Notes: generated by a model from the sequence alone, not told the origin. Shown: positions 25,822-39,005, numbered from the stretch's first letter. The stretch is DNA of 64,000 nt from Nymphaea colorata (GCF_008831285.2 NC_045148.1:18963002-19027001); one strand, 5' to 3'. Numbers and translations are program-made.

Positions 25822-28800
25822 GGTTTGTATATCGAATGCCGGTCCCTCCCTCCAGTAGAAGGGCTTAAGATAAAGAAAAGTTATTTGTTTCTCCTTAATT
25901 GAATACTAGGTGAGTCCCTTCTTCCTTTCTCGTCCCGCAGCCAACCTCCTGGCCCCGCCCACAGAGTTATCTACGTACGCCGGAAAGACTCTGTTAAAGG
26001 AAGGAAATAGCAGGATGGGAGAGCCCTTCTTGCCTCGCCGGCAGGCAAAAGAGCAGAAGAGTCCTCCGATTTCTTGGCGTCTCGCAAGCAAAATTGGAAT
26101 GTGCAGAAGGCTTTGACCTTTTGAGCAAAACGACAGTCAAACCACTTGCTTTTCCTCTCCACCCCTTTGCCTACCGCTTTCGGCGATGCATTTCTATTTT
26201 ATCGGTTGTTTTTTTCGATGAACACTAAGTTGGTCGGACTGGCGGATCGGAAAAAATCCGATTACCAGTTTTTATTTCTCTATGCTACTGCCAAATTTAG
26301 AAACCACTTTGAATCTGAAGGTAATAAGAAATGAGAGTTTCGACTTCTTCAAAATATATTTCCCTCTTAATTAATATAAAAAAACAAAAAGAAAACAAAC
26401 GAAACTCTAAAAAGAAAAGCGACACGTTTTTTATTAAGTGGCTGACCTAAAAAATTTGGTGAAGAAATCAATTATTTGTAAATTTTTAGTTGAAATAAGC
26501 ACACCACTAATATAAACAAATGTATGGACTTTGGAACGTTAAGTAAGGATGTTTGCCAGGCTTATATGTAACTCGGCCACTTGAATCGAGATATAACTGT
26601 CACAGGCACAATCCATCAGCCGCTGCAGACATATCCGTTATAAGCTTTTAGGGACCCTTTATAGTCGCCCGTGACCATAATCTTCCGTCACATTTCTATC
26701 GAAATATTTGCGTTAGACTGTCAAATTAGTTTGCGTGGACTTGGACCTTGTTGTTTACCGATGTTATCATCTATCATTACTTGGTGACTGATGTAAATCT
26801 GAGGCATGATATTACTAACTTTTGCTACTGTAATCAAGAGCTAATGTGTTTACCCCGTGAACCATTGGTGCTAGTCATTAAACAGTATAGTTCGAAAAAA
26901 GAAAGAAGTACCTTGCATATTCAATTAGACTTGCGATTCGTGATAGATCTAAGGATTTAAGTAATGTCAAATTTTCGATTCAGATAATCAGAACATATCC
27001 AAAGTTCGAACAAACTCAATACAGCAAAAAGACCAAATTTCTGAAACCAAATCCGCAGGCTATGAGTTGAGCCTCAGACATGACATACATTCAAATGGGA
27101 ATGAAATTCCTTTACCACAAGGAGGAAAAAGAATAGAACGTACACATGATGTAGAAGGCATTGAGACAACCAGTCTTTAGCTTAGTGACGCCTTTCCAAG
27201 ACTACCAAGTTTATTAAAATACATTGATCTAAAGTTATACTCTAAACATGCTAGGAACCAAGACTCTACTCTATTGGGAAGCTTCCCTCAACGTATAGAC
27301 TTCCACGACGTGCGCCTTCAACAAACGAAGATCTTCGTTTGTGGATCCTGCACAAGAAATTATACAAGTGAGAAGGCGACAAAAAACCGGGTTTGGACGA
27401 ACAATCTTTTAACGGAAACAAAATTATGCTTCATTAAGACTAAAGATCTATGCTTAAATGTGTGACAGAATCTACAGTATTCATAACGACAATCGAATTG
27501 TATTTGAGATGCAACATTGCTGGGAGAACTCACTACAACTAAGCACCTATTAGATTAGATTTTTTTTTATCTTCAACGATGTAGCAGCTAAGAAGATCCG
27601 CTATACCCTTAGACACGAACCAACCGATCAGAACAGAGGTACCAAAAAATTGGTTTAATGCAAATGACTGTAGTAATAATAATTCATTCTAGGTACTTTT
27701 GTCAAAGTACCTCAATCTTTTCTTTTGTTCGTCTCCCTTTGTTTCCCTGCCTGTCCTTTTTTCTGCTTTTATGCTGTTTCACTGTTTACTTGGGCAGTAG
27801 TGTCTTAGCTGACCTGCTTTTTCTATTGCGGGATGCTCTCCATCCTCCTTTTGTCTTTTTGGAATTCCCTTTCCATATGTATTTATTTTGTGTCTTGTCC
27901 AAATAAAGATAGGGTAGCCTTACCTCAGCAGCTAGTTTCATTAGAACATAGAAACCAAGAAAGATTAATGGGCCACGGACAGCGTGCCTAGGTAGCTAAC
28001 TAGCCCCACACTGGATGCACGAGAATGTGACTGTTGAGCTCTCACAGGTTCTTGCGATTTGCCATTTCAAGCAAAAGCCAATTTCATATGTTGGCGCAGA
28101 GAATTTGAAGAGCAGAGGTTGATTTTGAGGAGCCTGTTCAGGCATGCTTAGGAAGAAGCTGATGCTTCAGCAAGCAATTAAAATACTCTGAACAACAGAA
28201 ATAAAGAAACACTTGCACAAGGAGACTGACAGGTCACCGCCCCATAGATCACAGCTGTAGTGGGCACTCTCTTTCTCGTTATATGTGCAAACTGGGGTTA
28301 GGTAGACGCCAACCAGATTATGCCAGCCTTTTGAAGTATTTTTCAAATTAAAAAAGGCATTTTGGTGGACCGGATAAACAGCCTCAGAAGCGGCAGCATC
28401 GGGGATCGTACATCTTTAAAATCGGAACTTCTGCACTTGGATTTCTGGACCAAGCTTTAAATGGCATCTTCATCCGTAGGAAGAGACCTTAAAATATTAT
28501 GCTTCAGAATGAGGCCTTCCTTTTTACGTCAACTTTTTCAGTTGTATTAATCTTGACGAATGAATGGGGATGCGATTAACAGAGAAGATGCAGAAAATCC
28601 AAAAGAAATGCGTACAAAGAGAATATACAACGAGCGTTCAAAGCCAACAGAACAATCACAAATGTACTCTCAACAATCACAAACGTACTCAATAGTCTCT
28701 CTCTTACATATCAATATAAGAAATTACTCTCCCTCGAAGACATTTTTCCCGCTATGTTCTCCGGCTATCGTACTGTCAATCCAATAGAACTACATTTGCC

Positions 28801-29340
28801 TGATCTCTAGCAACGTTGACTACAATATTGGCTATGTGACGGTAAATAACATAGATCATGTCATTTAAGTACTAAACCAACATAAATTGCTATAGAAACA
28901 CCTGTTGTAATCCAGCTGTAGGAAAAGTGAACCATGTCTAAAGCGAAAACATGAAAAATCTAAATCCAACCTAAAAATTAAATGAAACAAATTGAATTCC
29001 AACGTGCATTTCTTTTGCTAAATCTGTCACATAGAATGCAAACCCTAGTTTTGAAGAACTAAAGTTATATTAGGCCAGTCCAGAAAAGAAATGAACAAGA
29101 CAAACATATAATTTCCACACAATGGAAACAAAATCACCCACAAGACGCAAGGGCCTTGGAGGTTAACAATATAAGAATAGAGCTCCACTCCATCGCTAAT
29201 ATCTGGTCTTTTCCAAATAATAGAGATATTATACAAAATCATGCAGATACGAATCAAATATCGTTTTCACGAAAATAAAGAAAAAAAGAGAAAAAAGATG
29301 AGGACATGCACCAAAGGACTGTGCACGGACAAGCCAGTTT
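25822..29340. other. intergenic: E2 promoter side and UDP-apiose synthase 3' UTR
   Basis: No gene is recognised. The left few hundred bases are the presumed promoter and leader of the minus-strand E2 gene. Bases up to 29340 are the presumed 3' UTR of the next minus-strand gene. A perfect 22-bp palindrome lies at 27321-27342. The longest open frames (such as 26748-26960 or 27658-27906) have no recognisable motifs. Confidence 0.6.
27321..27342. repeat. perfect 22-bp palindrome
   Basis: The arms ACAAACGAAGA and TCTTCGTTTGT are exact reverse complements with no loop. It could form a cruciform or bind a dimeric protein, but no role is shown. Confidence 0.85.
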
Positions 29341-32300
29341 TTAGCTGGAAGCTACAGGATTTGCCATTGCCAGCTTGACAGCTTGTGAGTAAGTCTTATG
29401 CTGATAAGTGAGCGTCGAGTCCAGAAGGTCCCATAAAGATGTCTTGGGGTTCCAACCTGTACAAACAAACACCGTAGGTTAGACACAGTTCCAAGATGGT
29501 TACACTTGGTACAGTAGATTATAGGGCAGAAATGGTGGCTACCAAGCTGTCTATTGATTATGGTCATATCTGGAATGCGCCTATCACTGTCATCGTACCC
29601 TTCACCATAAAACTCTTTTGAGCTTACATCAATGGTCGGCACCTCCAATGGAGCTTCCCCTGTCACCTTTGAATACACCTGAATCACAAAACCACAGTTC
29701 CCAAGTCAAACATCACAACGGCCTGGAAGCAAAATGAAGACAAATTCGGCATTCGATGTACCTCTGTCATTATTTCAGCTAGTTGTTTCACAGTAACTTC
29801 ATTATTTGGATTGCCCACGTTGAAAATCTGGCCATTTGCTCGGGCTGGGTTCTCCTGAAAAATGGAGAAAGCATTAACTACACTTTCGACTTAAGAAGAA
29901 ACTAGGAGCACCTTCATGTCAAAAATGGTGGGCAACTTACGATCATCAAAAGGACTGCTTCAATAGCATCCTTGATGTACACAAAGGTTCGCTGGGATTG
30001 CCCCCCATCTACAAGCTTCAGAGGCTCACGACGAAGGAGATTCTGGCCAGAAAAGTCATCAAAAAATAAGATATTACAGTTTAAGCTGTATCCTCTCTAC
30101 AGGACAAACGATAACGCAAAGAACTCACATTACTGAAACAAGCAAGAACCCTAGGAACACCCTCACTTGGACCATCAATGCCAGGAATGAAATCCATCCT
30201 TGGTCCAATCCAGTTGAAAGGCCTAACAATGGTGAACTCAAGGCCGTTTTCTGCTCCCTCCGCTACAAATTGAAAGAAAGACAATGAGAAAACAAAGTTG
30301 ATTGCCACGTAAAGGAATTTCAGATAAGAGATGACAGAAAGTGTGCCAACCATATATAAGCCTTTCAATTAGTTGTTTGGCACAAGCATAAGACCACCGT
30401 TGTTTCTCAATGGGACCAAAGATGCAGGGGGATGCGTCTTCTTTGAGGACATAAAAGTCAGCATCCTATTTAACAATAGCCAAGGCATAAAAAGTGTCAA
30501 TGGTGAAAGCCGAATTGGCAGCTGATAATAAATAAAACACTGAAATCCGCAAGTCACCACTAGGCATAATGTCTTCATAGATTGGCATCATTGAGCTCAT
30601 TGATTTTCAAAAAAGCCACACACTACTAATATAACATTCTGATTTTATTTTAGTGTCCGAGGTTGCATTTTGGTGTTCGTTTTTTAATGAAAATGCCTGC
30701 TTGCTGGCAGTTTTAGTTCCACTGTGACTATTGAAAGCAGATAGATATATCAACCAAATAGTAGTGAACAAATATTCAAACATTTACCAGCTATGGTCAA
30801 TAGCCACCATGTCATATCTTAGAAATGTAAATCATCAGTACTTTATGGAGAAATGGTGGCTAGAGATATTAAATCAACAGTATGATCAATGTTGAAGCAT
30901 CACCTAATATGATTTGTCAAACCCAAGTCAACAACAAAACTGCAACGAAAGCTTCTTTTAGCCTTAGGCCTTCCCCAAAAGCATTCTCAATTATGACCAA
31001 AATATTTAGTAGCTGAAGAATGGAACATGAAACTGACACCAAAACAACAAAAGAGACACCTTTTACTATGACTCCGTTCCTCACAAGTAATATCTGTCCA
31101 CGTCAAGATGAGGCCTTAAAACAAAAGAGAGTTCAATAAAACATTGAAAACGACAATTGCTAAAACGGAACTTCAGGAGTCGGAAGCCAGAAAAGGTGTC
31201 TCACCATTTGCATTTTAGAGCAAAGTAAGTTGGTATAGCGTCAGAATCAGCTTACTACCACTTCCTTTTGAAAATAAAGTTCTCCAAAGTTTGAAGAAAA
31301 TAACTGGGGCAGCAATGAAGCATGTTTGAAGGACGTCAACAAGCGACGCAAGAACATCGGTAACGACAACATAGATTTGCAGATGGCACCGGTTAAAACA
31401 ACGCTCTTGGAATAAGACATAGCACAAACATGGGTACCTTTTAGCTACGGTGTCCCCTCCTCCTGATCAAAGACATTTCGGCTAACACCTCAAACTTCCA
31501 GAACCAATAAGAAGGCTTAAGCTCTTCTCAAGAAAATAAGGAATGCACAGGGCGTGCTACCTAATGGAATCTATCAACCGCCATATGCTATTATCGAACC
31601 TTCAGTAAAATATGCAGAACAATCACACAACCTCACGAATATAACGGAGGATTAAAATTCTTGCCTCCGAGTTACAGCAAGATTATAGAGGCACTCGCTA
31701 TTGCTTCTGCACCAAGAAAAGCTCTAGATCTATAGGATCCTTAAAAATAACAGAATAAAGAAGACCAAAATTAAAACTAAAAGAGTAACAAGAGCTCACA
31801 TTTCTCAGAGGATGACCCTGGGGAAGAAAGCTGCCGGCGGTTTTGCCATAAACTTCACATGTAGAGAAATGAATCAGACGCTTGTTATTTTCTGAACAGA
31901 TCTTGACCTGGATCGTCCCCCGTGACATAAAAAAAACAACAAAAAGAAAAAGAAAGAAACCCAACAATCTCATTGAGCAGCGAAGAAGGAACGTAAAGAA
32001 TGTCCAAAAGAAAAATGGAAAAGCAAAGATTTCGATTAGAACAAACTTGAATACTAACCACTGGAAGCGCGTCGATGAAATTGCTGTAAATGGTATCAAG
32101 AGGGCGAGTATTGTAGTCCGCCGGCGTGCATATCGCCGCGAGATTGATCGTCTGCGAACGAAAGCACACAAAATCAGCCAGCCAGATAAAATCATACTCA
32201 GGATAGAGCGGATCTGTGACGGACCCCCCGAAAGGGAACCACCACCGTCCGAATCAAACGCATTCCATCCGAAACCCGACCATAGAAACAATAAACACCC

Positions 32301-32607
32301 GGATCTCCCCGATTTGAGAGAGACGGCTCACCAGATCTGCCATCTTGATAAGGCCCTCGAGCCTGGAGTCGTGCTTGATGTTGAGCCTGTGGAACTCGAT
32401 GCGGCCGGACCAGGGGAGATCGGATCCGAGGAGGTGCTTGATCTTGTCATTGTAGACATCGACGGCGAGGACTCGGTGGGAGGTCTCGGCCATCAGCTTC
32501 TCGCATAGGTGGGAGCCGATGAACCCGCCCGCACCCACCATGCAGATCGTCAGGGGCTGGATGGCCTGCCCATCCAGATCCAACCTGACAGCACCCCCGC
32601 CGGCCAT
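29341..32607 (-). CDS. AXS: UDP-D-apiose/UDP-D-xylose synthase
   Basis: Nine exons (32607-32332, 32151-32059, 31907-31800, 30465-30351, 30262-30129, 30042-29941, 29854-29762, 29678-29543, 29456-29341) give 390 residues, the usual length. The enzyme is an NAD-dependent extended short-chain dehydrogenase. It decarboxylates UDP-glucuronate to UDP-apiose and UDP-xylose in the cytosol, supplying apiose for rhamnogalacturonan II. The nucleotide-binding motif GAGGFIGSHLCEKL lies near residue 26. The catalytic set falls at C100 (AAICTPADY), C140-E141 (FSTCEVYG), R182, Y185 and K189 (RWSYACAK), the same numbers I recall for Arabidopsis AXS1. RPFNWIGPRMDFIPG and GQSQRTFVYIKDAIEAV follow. All splice junctions keep frame and no damage is seen. 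A TATA box sits about 125 bp upstream of the ATG, and the leader is CT-rich. Confidence 0.96.
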
Positions 32608-32728
32608 CGCGGATTGATTCCGAGTCGAGAGGAAGGAGACGAAGCTGACGGACGACGAGAAGAGAAGAGAAGAGGAGGAGAATGATGGTCACCAATGTCC
32701 GCCCCTCTCCGGTGGAGCTCCCCGCTGC

Positions 32729-32736
32729 TTTATATA
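32729..32736 (-). promoter_or_regulatory. TATA box of the UDP-apiose/xylose synthase gene
   Basis: The minus strand reads TATATAAA here. Transcription would start about 30 bp downstream, giving a leader of roughly 90-100 nt that is CT-rich (ctcttctcttctcttctcg), as is common in plant genes. Confidence 0.6.
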
Positions 32737-33155
32737 GATGGGAAGCGGAAAGAGGGGAAGAGAGAGGCGGGGCGGAGTATGACTGAGGGGCTGTCATATA
32801 TCATTCGTTCACTGGGCGCGGGACCCATCTCCCGTAGTCTGGGACCCAGTGTGGGGCCCGCACGAGCTCCGTGAGTCGGTGAGCGATTCTGGCCACACGC
32901 CTCTGAGCTGTCCCACCCTTTCCCTACAATTTTCCCATCGAATCGATATTTTGCTTCAAATTCCAATCTTGTGCTCGCAATTTTAAATTGCTCCGTAAGA
33001 ACCTCATGGTGTTTTGGACAAATACCGGACGGAAGCCTCCGTTGTTATTCACATTTTGAAAGAAAAAATAAGAAAGTCTTGGGTTGTTTCTCCAGGTTTT
33101 ACGTAGATTTTTTTAAGACTTTTGTTGGATTCGAAAGATCCAAAACCTTTGCCTA

Positions 33156-33259
33156 TTGAGTGAAAAAGTGTTTTTCATCATTCAATTCAGATTCAGATGC
33201 ATCAGTGTTGAGTGAAAAAGTGTTTTTCATCATTCAATTCAGATTCAGATGCATGTGGT
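33156..33259. repeat. two-copy tandem duplication, 52-bp unit
   Basis: ttgagtgaaaaagtgttttt at 33156 recurs at 33208 and continues identically through attcaattcagattcagatg. Confidence 0.92.
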
Positions 33260-34425
33260 CTCTATCTGAAGGCGGTGGAATGAACCATTTACCCTAAAAA
33301 AAGGACATGGTTGTATTTTAAAAATAAATTTTTAAATATAGTTGGCCAACTTAGAAAAACGAATACTATTCCTAAACCAATGTTTGCAATTCTCAATAAA
33401 TCCAATTTAAATCAGATATCTAACATAATCGTTTCAAAAAATTAATATATGATTAAAAGTTTCAGAGCATATTTAGATTTAAAAAATAACATCCGATCTC
33501 ATAACAAACAACTAAGAGTTATAGGTTACAAACGAACTAGAACTTCTAAATATAAATACATGACCTTACTGGAGAAAAACCAAGGTTTACTTAAAAAAAT
33601 AATTTCCCATGACCTTGATGAAAAAAAAAAAGACCAATCAAGAATCCCTTTAATGCTGCACTCACACAGTAAACTAACACCAAATCATATTTAAGGACAA
33701 TCTTCATTTGGAGCTTGAGTTTTGACCTTCATTATAAAAAAAAAACAAACTTCTAACAATTATTGTTCTACAATTGGCTACATTTCTTCTGACAATTGTA
33801 AAATAACGATATTATACTTTTTTTAGTTTAATATATTACATTGCATTAGATTCTATTATATCATATTGTGCTTTCTTGTATTGTCTTTGCCACTTAATTT
33901 ACCATGCTCGCTTCTTTTATTTTAACTGGTTTTTCTTTTTAACTTGTGCTAAAAACTTCGCGGCATTGTTATACGCAATAAAGGTGCCGCATGTAATTGG
34001 AATTTTAAGAATACGAAGCTCGTGCCCAAGATCAAGGCCAAAAGTTTGGGTTTCAAAAGAAAATTGTCTTTATTTTCTAATCGTGATTGGTCGAATGCAA
34101 CCATTTCCATGTGATCATATTGAGATTTATTGCGTGTTAGTTGGACCCAACTTTCCTTTTTTATTAATTAAAATAAGATTACGGTTCCGATTCGGGACGT
34201 TTCAAAACCGGATCTCACTTCTGACTCGTTTTTTAATTCAATAAATAACTCTGAGTTATGAAAAATGTAAATTATTGATTTCCATATTTTGATGTCTATA
34301 TTCACTTATTACTTGCATTGTCATAGAAAACAACATGTCCACTAATTTTAGTCTTCAATGACAACAAAATTTCATAGGCCGATAAGTGGTTTTAAAACTT
34401 CTTGAATCATAAATATTTGACATAA

Positions 34426-35072
34426 ACCACCGCTGCCATCTGGTGTGACGGGCAGATGATTCACGTCAATTATATAATAAACGGCTTTTAATCTTCTTGA
34501 ATTGTAAATATTTAACACATTTCATGACCTGCCATATGGTGTGACGGGCAGGCGGTTTACATCAATCATATAGCTTTCAATTTGACATAAATTGTCCCAT
34601 GGAACGTCCATGTGCATGGCCCTGAAAACTGAAATAAATCATATATGAATATATACATATATAATAAAATAGCATGTTCACATCTTTTCTCTTTCTTCCA
34701 ACATAGACTAGATTGACCTATAGCATAGTATTATTTTTCTATATACTAACATGTTTTAAACTTTGAAACATATTCATGAAACACCCACAAAATATATATA
34801 TGGTTTCAAACAACCCTGCATTATTTATTTAGCAAATGGTATTTCCAAAAGAATTTTCTTTTCTCTATCTGCCTTTTTCTAATCGAAACATGTGTTGCAT
34901 GCTTCTTCTACAAGTTCCTCCCTCTCGCTTTTACCTGACAGCTACTTTCATGGTTTGGAAGAGTGATCCTTTTACTATCCTTTTCTTCTGATCAAGACAT
35001 TTTACCTACCTCTTAAATTGAAATTGAAAAGCTACGTAACACTAATTCAAACATTGGTAATTTGCGCGCCAC

Positions 35073-35135
<63 letters not shown>

Positions 35136-35483
35136 ATGCTGGTGTTGGCAACTGGCCACACTTGCTCGTATATGGCTCTGGCACTGTCTCTCGCTCGAAT
35201 TCACCTTTGTTGGGCCTACAAGAGATTGAACGTAAATTAGTTGAGTTTGAATGAAAATAAATGTATTGTAGTCCTCAAAGCTAACATGATAAGGATGTTT
35301 AAACTAAACACTTTACATTGAGTGGTTGTTTGACAATGAAAATAGATACACGTTGTTTCACATATCTGCCTTAAAGATTGAAACAGATTTGTCGATCAGA
35401 GTTTCGTGATTTTGCCCTAATCTTTGAGGCAAATACATGAAACAATGTGTGTTTGTTTTTCAAGCTAAGTGACTGCTGAATAG
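34426..35483. repeat. 1.06-kb tandem duplication, copy 1
   Basis: It starts accaccgctgccatctggtg and ends gactgctgaatag. It contains a (TA)n array at 35076-35128 and an open frame fragment reading VVDAGVGNWPHLLVYGSG. Within the unit, two 'tggtgtgacgggcag' blocks show an older internal repeat. It is directly followed by copy 2. Confidence 0.92.
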
Positions 35484-36139
35484 ACCACCGCTGCCATCTG
35501 GTGTGACGGGCAGATGATTCACGTCAATTATATAATAAACGGCTTTTAATCTTCTTGAATTGTAAATATTTAACACATTTCATGACCTGCCATATGGTGT
35601 GACGGGCAGGCGGTTTACATCAATCATATAGCTTTCAATTTGACATAAATTGTCCCATGGAACGTCTATGTGCATGGCCCTGAAAACTGAAATAAATCAT
35701 ATATGAATATATACATATATAATAAAATAGCATGTTCACATCTTTTCTCTTTCTTCCAACATAGACTAGATTGTCCTATAGCATAGTATTATTTTTCTAT
35801 ATACTAACATGTTTTAAACTTTGAAACATATTCATGAAACACCCACAAAATATATATATATATGGTTTCAAACAACCCTTTAATGCATTATTTATTTAGC
35901 AAATGGTATTTCCAAAAGAATTTTCTTTTCTCTATCTTCCTTTTTCTAATCGAAACATGTGTTGCATGCTTCTTCTACAAGTTCCTCCCTCTCGCTTTTA
36001 CCTGACAGCTACTTTCATGGTTTGGAAGAGTGATCCTTTTACTATCATTTTCTTCTGATCGAGACATTTTACCTACCTCTTAAATTGAAATTGAAAAGCT
36101 ACGTAACACTAATTCAAACATTGATAATTTGCGTGCCAC

Positions 36140-36206
<67 letters not shown>

Positions 36207-36556
36207 ATCCTGGTGTTGGCAACTGGCCACACTTGCTCGTATATGGCTCTGGCATTGTCTCTTGCTCGAATTCACCTTTGTTGGGCCTACAAGAGATTGA
36301 ACGTAAATTAGTTGAGTTTGAATGAAAATAAATGTATTGTAGTCCTCAAAGCTAGCATGACAAGGATGTTTAAACTAAACATTTACATTGAGTGGTTGTT
36401 TGACAATGAAAATAGATACACGTTGTTTCACATATCTGCCTTAAAGATTGAAACAGATTTGTCGATCAGAGTTTCGTGATTTTGCCCTAATCTTTGAGGC
36501 AAATACATGAAACAATGTGTGTTTGTTTTTCAGGCTAAGTGATTGCTGAATAGACC
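35484..36556. repeat. 1.06-kb tandem duplication, copy 2
   Basis: It begins with the same accaccgctgccatctggtg as copy 1 with nothing between them, and ends gattgctgaatagacc. Differences are few: scattered substitutions, a 4-5 base insertion near 35880, and a longer (TA)n at 36143-36199. The offset between copies is 1058 bp at the start. Confidence 0.92.
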
Positions 36557-38512
36557 TAGGCATCGGGCCGGACTATAGCCTATGACCGTGGCTCGACACT
36601 CAAAACCCGAGCTCGGGCTCAACCTGATTAAATTTGAAAACTATATATATTTTAATATAAAATAATACATAAATATAATTAATCATAATATATACATATA
36701 TTACTAAAAATAAGTTATAGAGGCAAATCGAGCCTAATCGGGCTGAATACCAGGTACATTTTAACAATCACACTTGAACTAACACGAGCCAAAGTCACAA
36801 ATTTAGTCATTATTATTATTATTATTTATTTAGTCTACTTATTCGTTATTTCTCGTTAAATGTAATTTAATAGGAAAAATAAAAGGTAAACACAGAGTGT
36901 CATAAATTTAGAAGTCAGGTTGGATCCAAATTCGTCATTAAAAAAATAAATATCGACTTCACCCGAGTGCACATTCACCATTGATAATTGTATCTATCTC
37001 TTTCTCCGTTTAATAATAATTTTATATTAGATATTTAACTACGAGAGTCAACTCACGTCGAGGGAAGTCATGGTCTACTCTAACATCATCTTTATCTTTA
37101 TTAAAGCCAAAGTTTTTGCCTTTTTGATTTCGAAGAAAAGAGCAATAAACCCAAGTGCCTATGTCCCATATACTAGATGACACTTTTAAAATTGAATTGA
37201 TATTTGCAATAGTTAAAGCAATGCCAATTTTAATCTGTACTTAGATATTGGAGTTGCTTTGTCCGTTGTCTTTTTAATGCATGCATTTATCCAAATGGAA
37301 CTATATATATATATATATATAGTTGCTAACTTGAAAGTATATTCTCTTTGATAGAAAGAAAACAAGAAAAAACATAGTGTCTGAACAATTTGTGGACGAT
37401 CACGTATTAATGCAAATGGCGCCAAACATATTAAAAATGTTGATTGTTCAAAAACTCATCTTACCTGGCTAGGTAGATTAACATAAAGCTTCCAACTTGA
37501 AAGAGGTCCAAAGTTCAAATCTAGGTGCGCAGATGCATGATGTAAGGGACATAGTTTAGATATCCATGAAGAACAAAGCTAACTTGTGCTTTCCTTGGTT
37601 GTTATGAAAAGATAAAGTAATGAGAAACCCTATATTAGGTGTTTGACATTTATTCACACAAAACTCAAGATTTGACAATATATTTGAATCACAAAAACGT
37701 GGCAAGAAGCCCCCAAAGAGAGGGATCATTGAAAGAAGTGTGCAACAATGCAAGGAAAATGTAACAATTAATATGATGAATTTTAATAGTGCAAAGTCGC
37801 AGTATGATTTGATAATTTTGGGACTTTTTTTTTTGTTGGGAAGAAACTAAGGCAAAAATCATAAAGACTTTGAACACACTTGGAACTTGCTTCTTTGTTT
37901 TAACAAATAAACTTCCAACCAAGCTGACCCAACCCCAGCTCAATTTGCTTGAACTGGTCGATTTTTGAGAAAAAAAGATTCATCGACAAATGGTAGTCTA
38001 TTAGCTCCAATGTTGGCACTCTGGAGTACCTGATTGAACTATAAACATGTGAAAATGTATGACTTTAGTTCGATTCCTGTGAGCGTTATACCTTTATGTC
38101 TTACGATGGTGAAGCATGGTACCTAAGTTGATGGCTGCACTACTGCAGTTGCTGATACAAATGTAGCCAAGAGTCTTCTCGTGTTTTTTAAGGCAGTAAG
38201 TTGTTAACTCCTCGTGAAACAACTCAAAATAAACTAGAAGAGCATTTGATTTTACTTTGATATAAATGCCTTCAAGTAATTAGATATTTTTAACCGTTGT
38301 GGTTGTGACAAAAGGAGTGAATGATGTAAGTCGAAGACCTTGTATCAATCTCAATCAAGGGACCATTCCCTCGATAAAGACTTTTCTTGTATTATTGCCA
38401 ATTCCAATTATATTGTTTGTCGTTTACTATTCAAAGAGTGAAAACGGCCCCCATATGTAAAGGAAAATGACAAAATGTAAATTTCCAAACTATACCTGTC
38501 TTATTATCGGGC

Positions 38513-38537
38513 AAAAAAAAAAAAAAAAAAAAAAAAA
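38513..38537. repeat. poly(A) run of 25
   Basis: An uninterrupted A run in intergenic DNA. It could be the tail of a retroposed sequence on the plus strand, but no source gene or target duplication is recognised upstream. Confidence 0.8.
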
Positions 38538-38574
38538 CTCATTGCCACTTTATATGAATACCACTAATTTTGCT

Positions 38575-39005
38575 TCAAGAAAGCCGGATCTGCTCTCATA
38601 TTGAGTTGGGCACTTGGTTTGATGGATCCTAACCATCTCTAGTAATTTTGGTTTCAATCCAAAAAATGTTTAGAACCAAGACAATTGATCACTTGACAAT
38701 CCCTTTAAAACTTTTCAAAGTAGGGTGTTACAATCCACCTCCTTAAGGCACAAGCATTTGTATGTGAAGGACCCTAGGTCCGAGTGTTGAACTATGATAT
38801 GATATCATTGTAATGGCCTTGCCTATTTCCCTATCAAACTCAAGTTCTTCGTTTGACGGATCCCAATCTACCTTCCAGTAGTTTTGGTTTTAGATTGAAA
38901 AAAGCTAGGAATTGATCACTTAATACTATTTTTGTAAGCTCTTAAAGATCTCTTACAATCTTTAATTTGAAACTTAAATTTATCAAAGTGAGGTGTTACA
39001 TTGGT
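38575..39005 (+). repeat. dispersed repeat, diverged double copy
   Basis: Two diverged segments, about 38600-38740 and 38850-39005, each run from a 'gatcc(t/c)aa' word through 'agtarttttggttt' and 'ttgatcactt' to '(g/a)ggtgttaca'. Between them lies 'ccctaggtccgagtgttgaa'. The same words occur reversed at 5462-5680. Confidence 0.55.

Noticed and set aside
35013-36311. Open frames made of Tyr-Ile repeats
   Set aside because: They are translations of the (TA)n arrays and share no conserved protein beyond them.
34426-36556. The two 1.06-kb copies as LTRs of a retrotransposon
   Set aside because: There is no internal region between them, no TG...CA ends, no primer-binding site and no polyprotein.
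37455-37525. Second SINE-like candidate (tggctaggtagattaac then aaagttcaaatctaggt)
   Set aside because: Box spacing is plausible, but there is no tail, no flanking duplication and no similarity to the 5.2-kb candidate.
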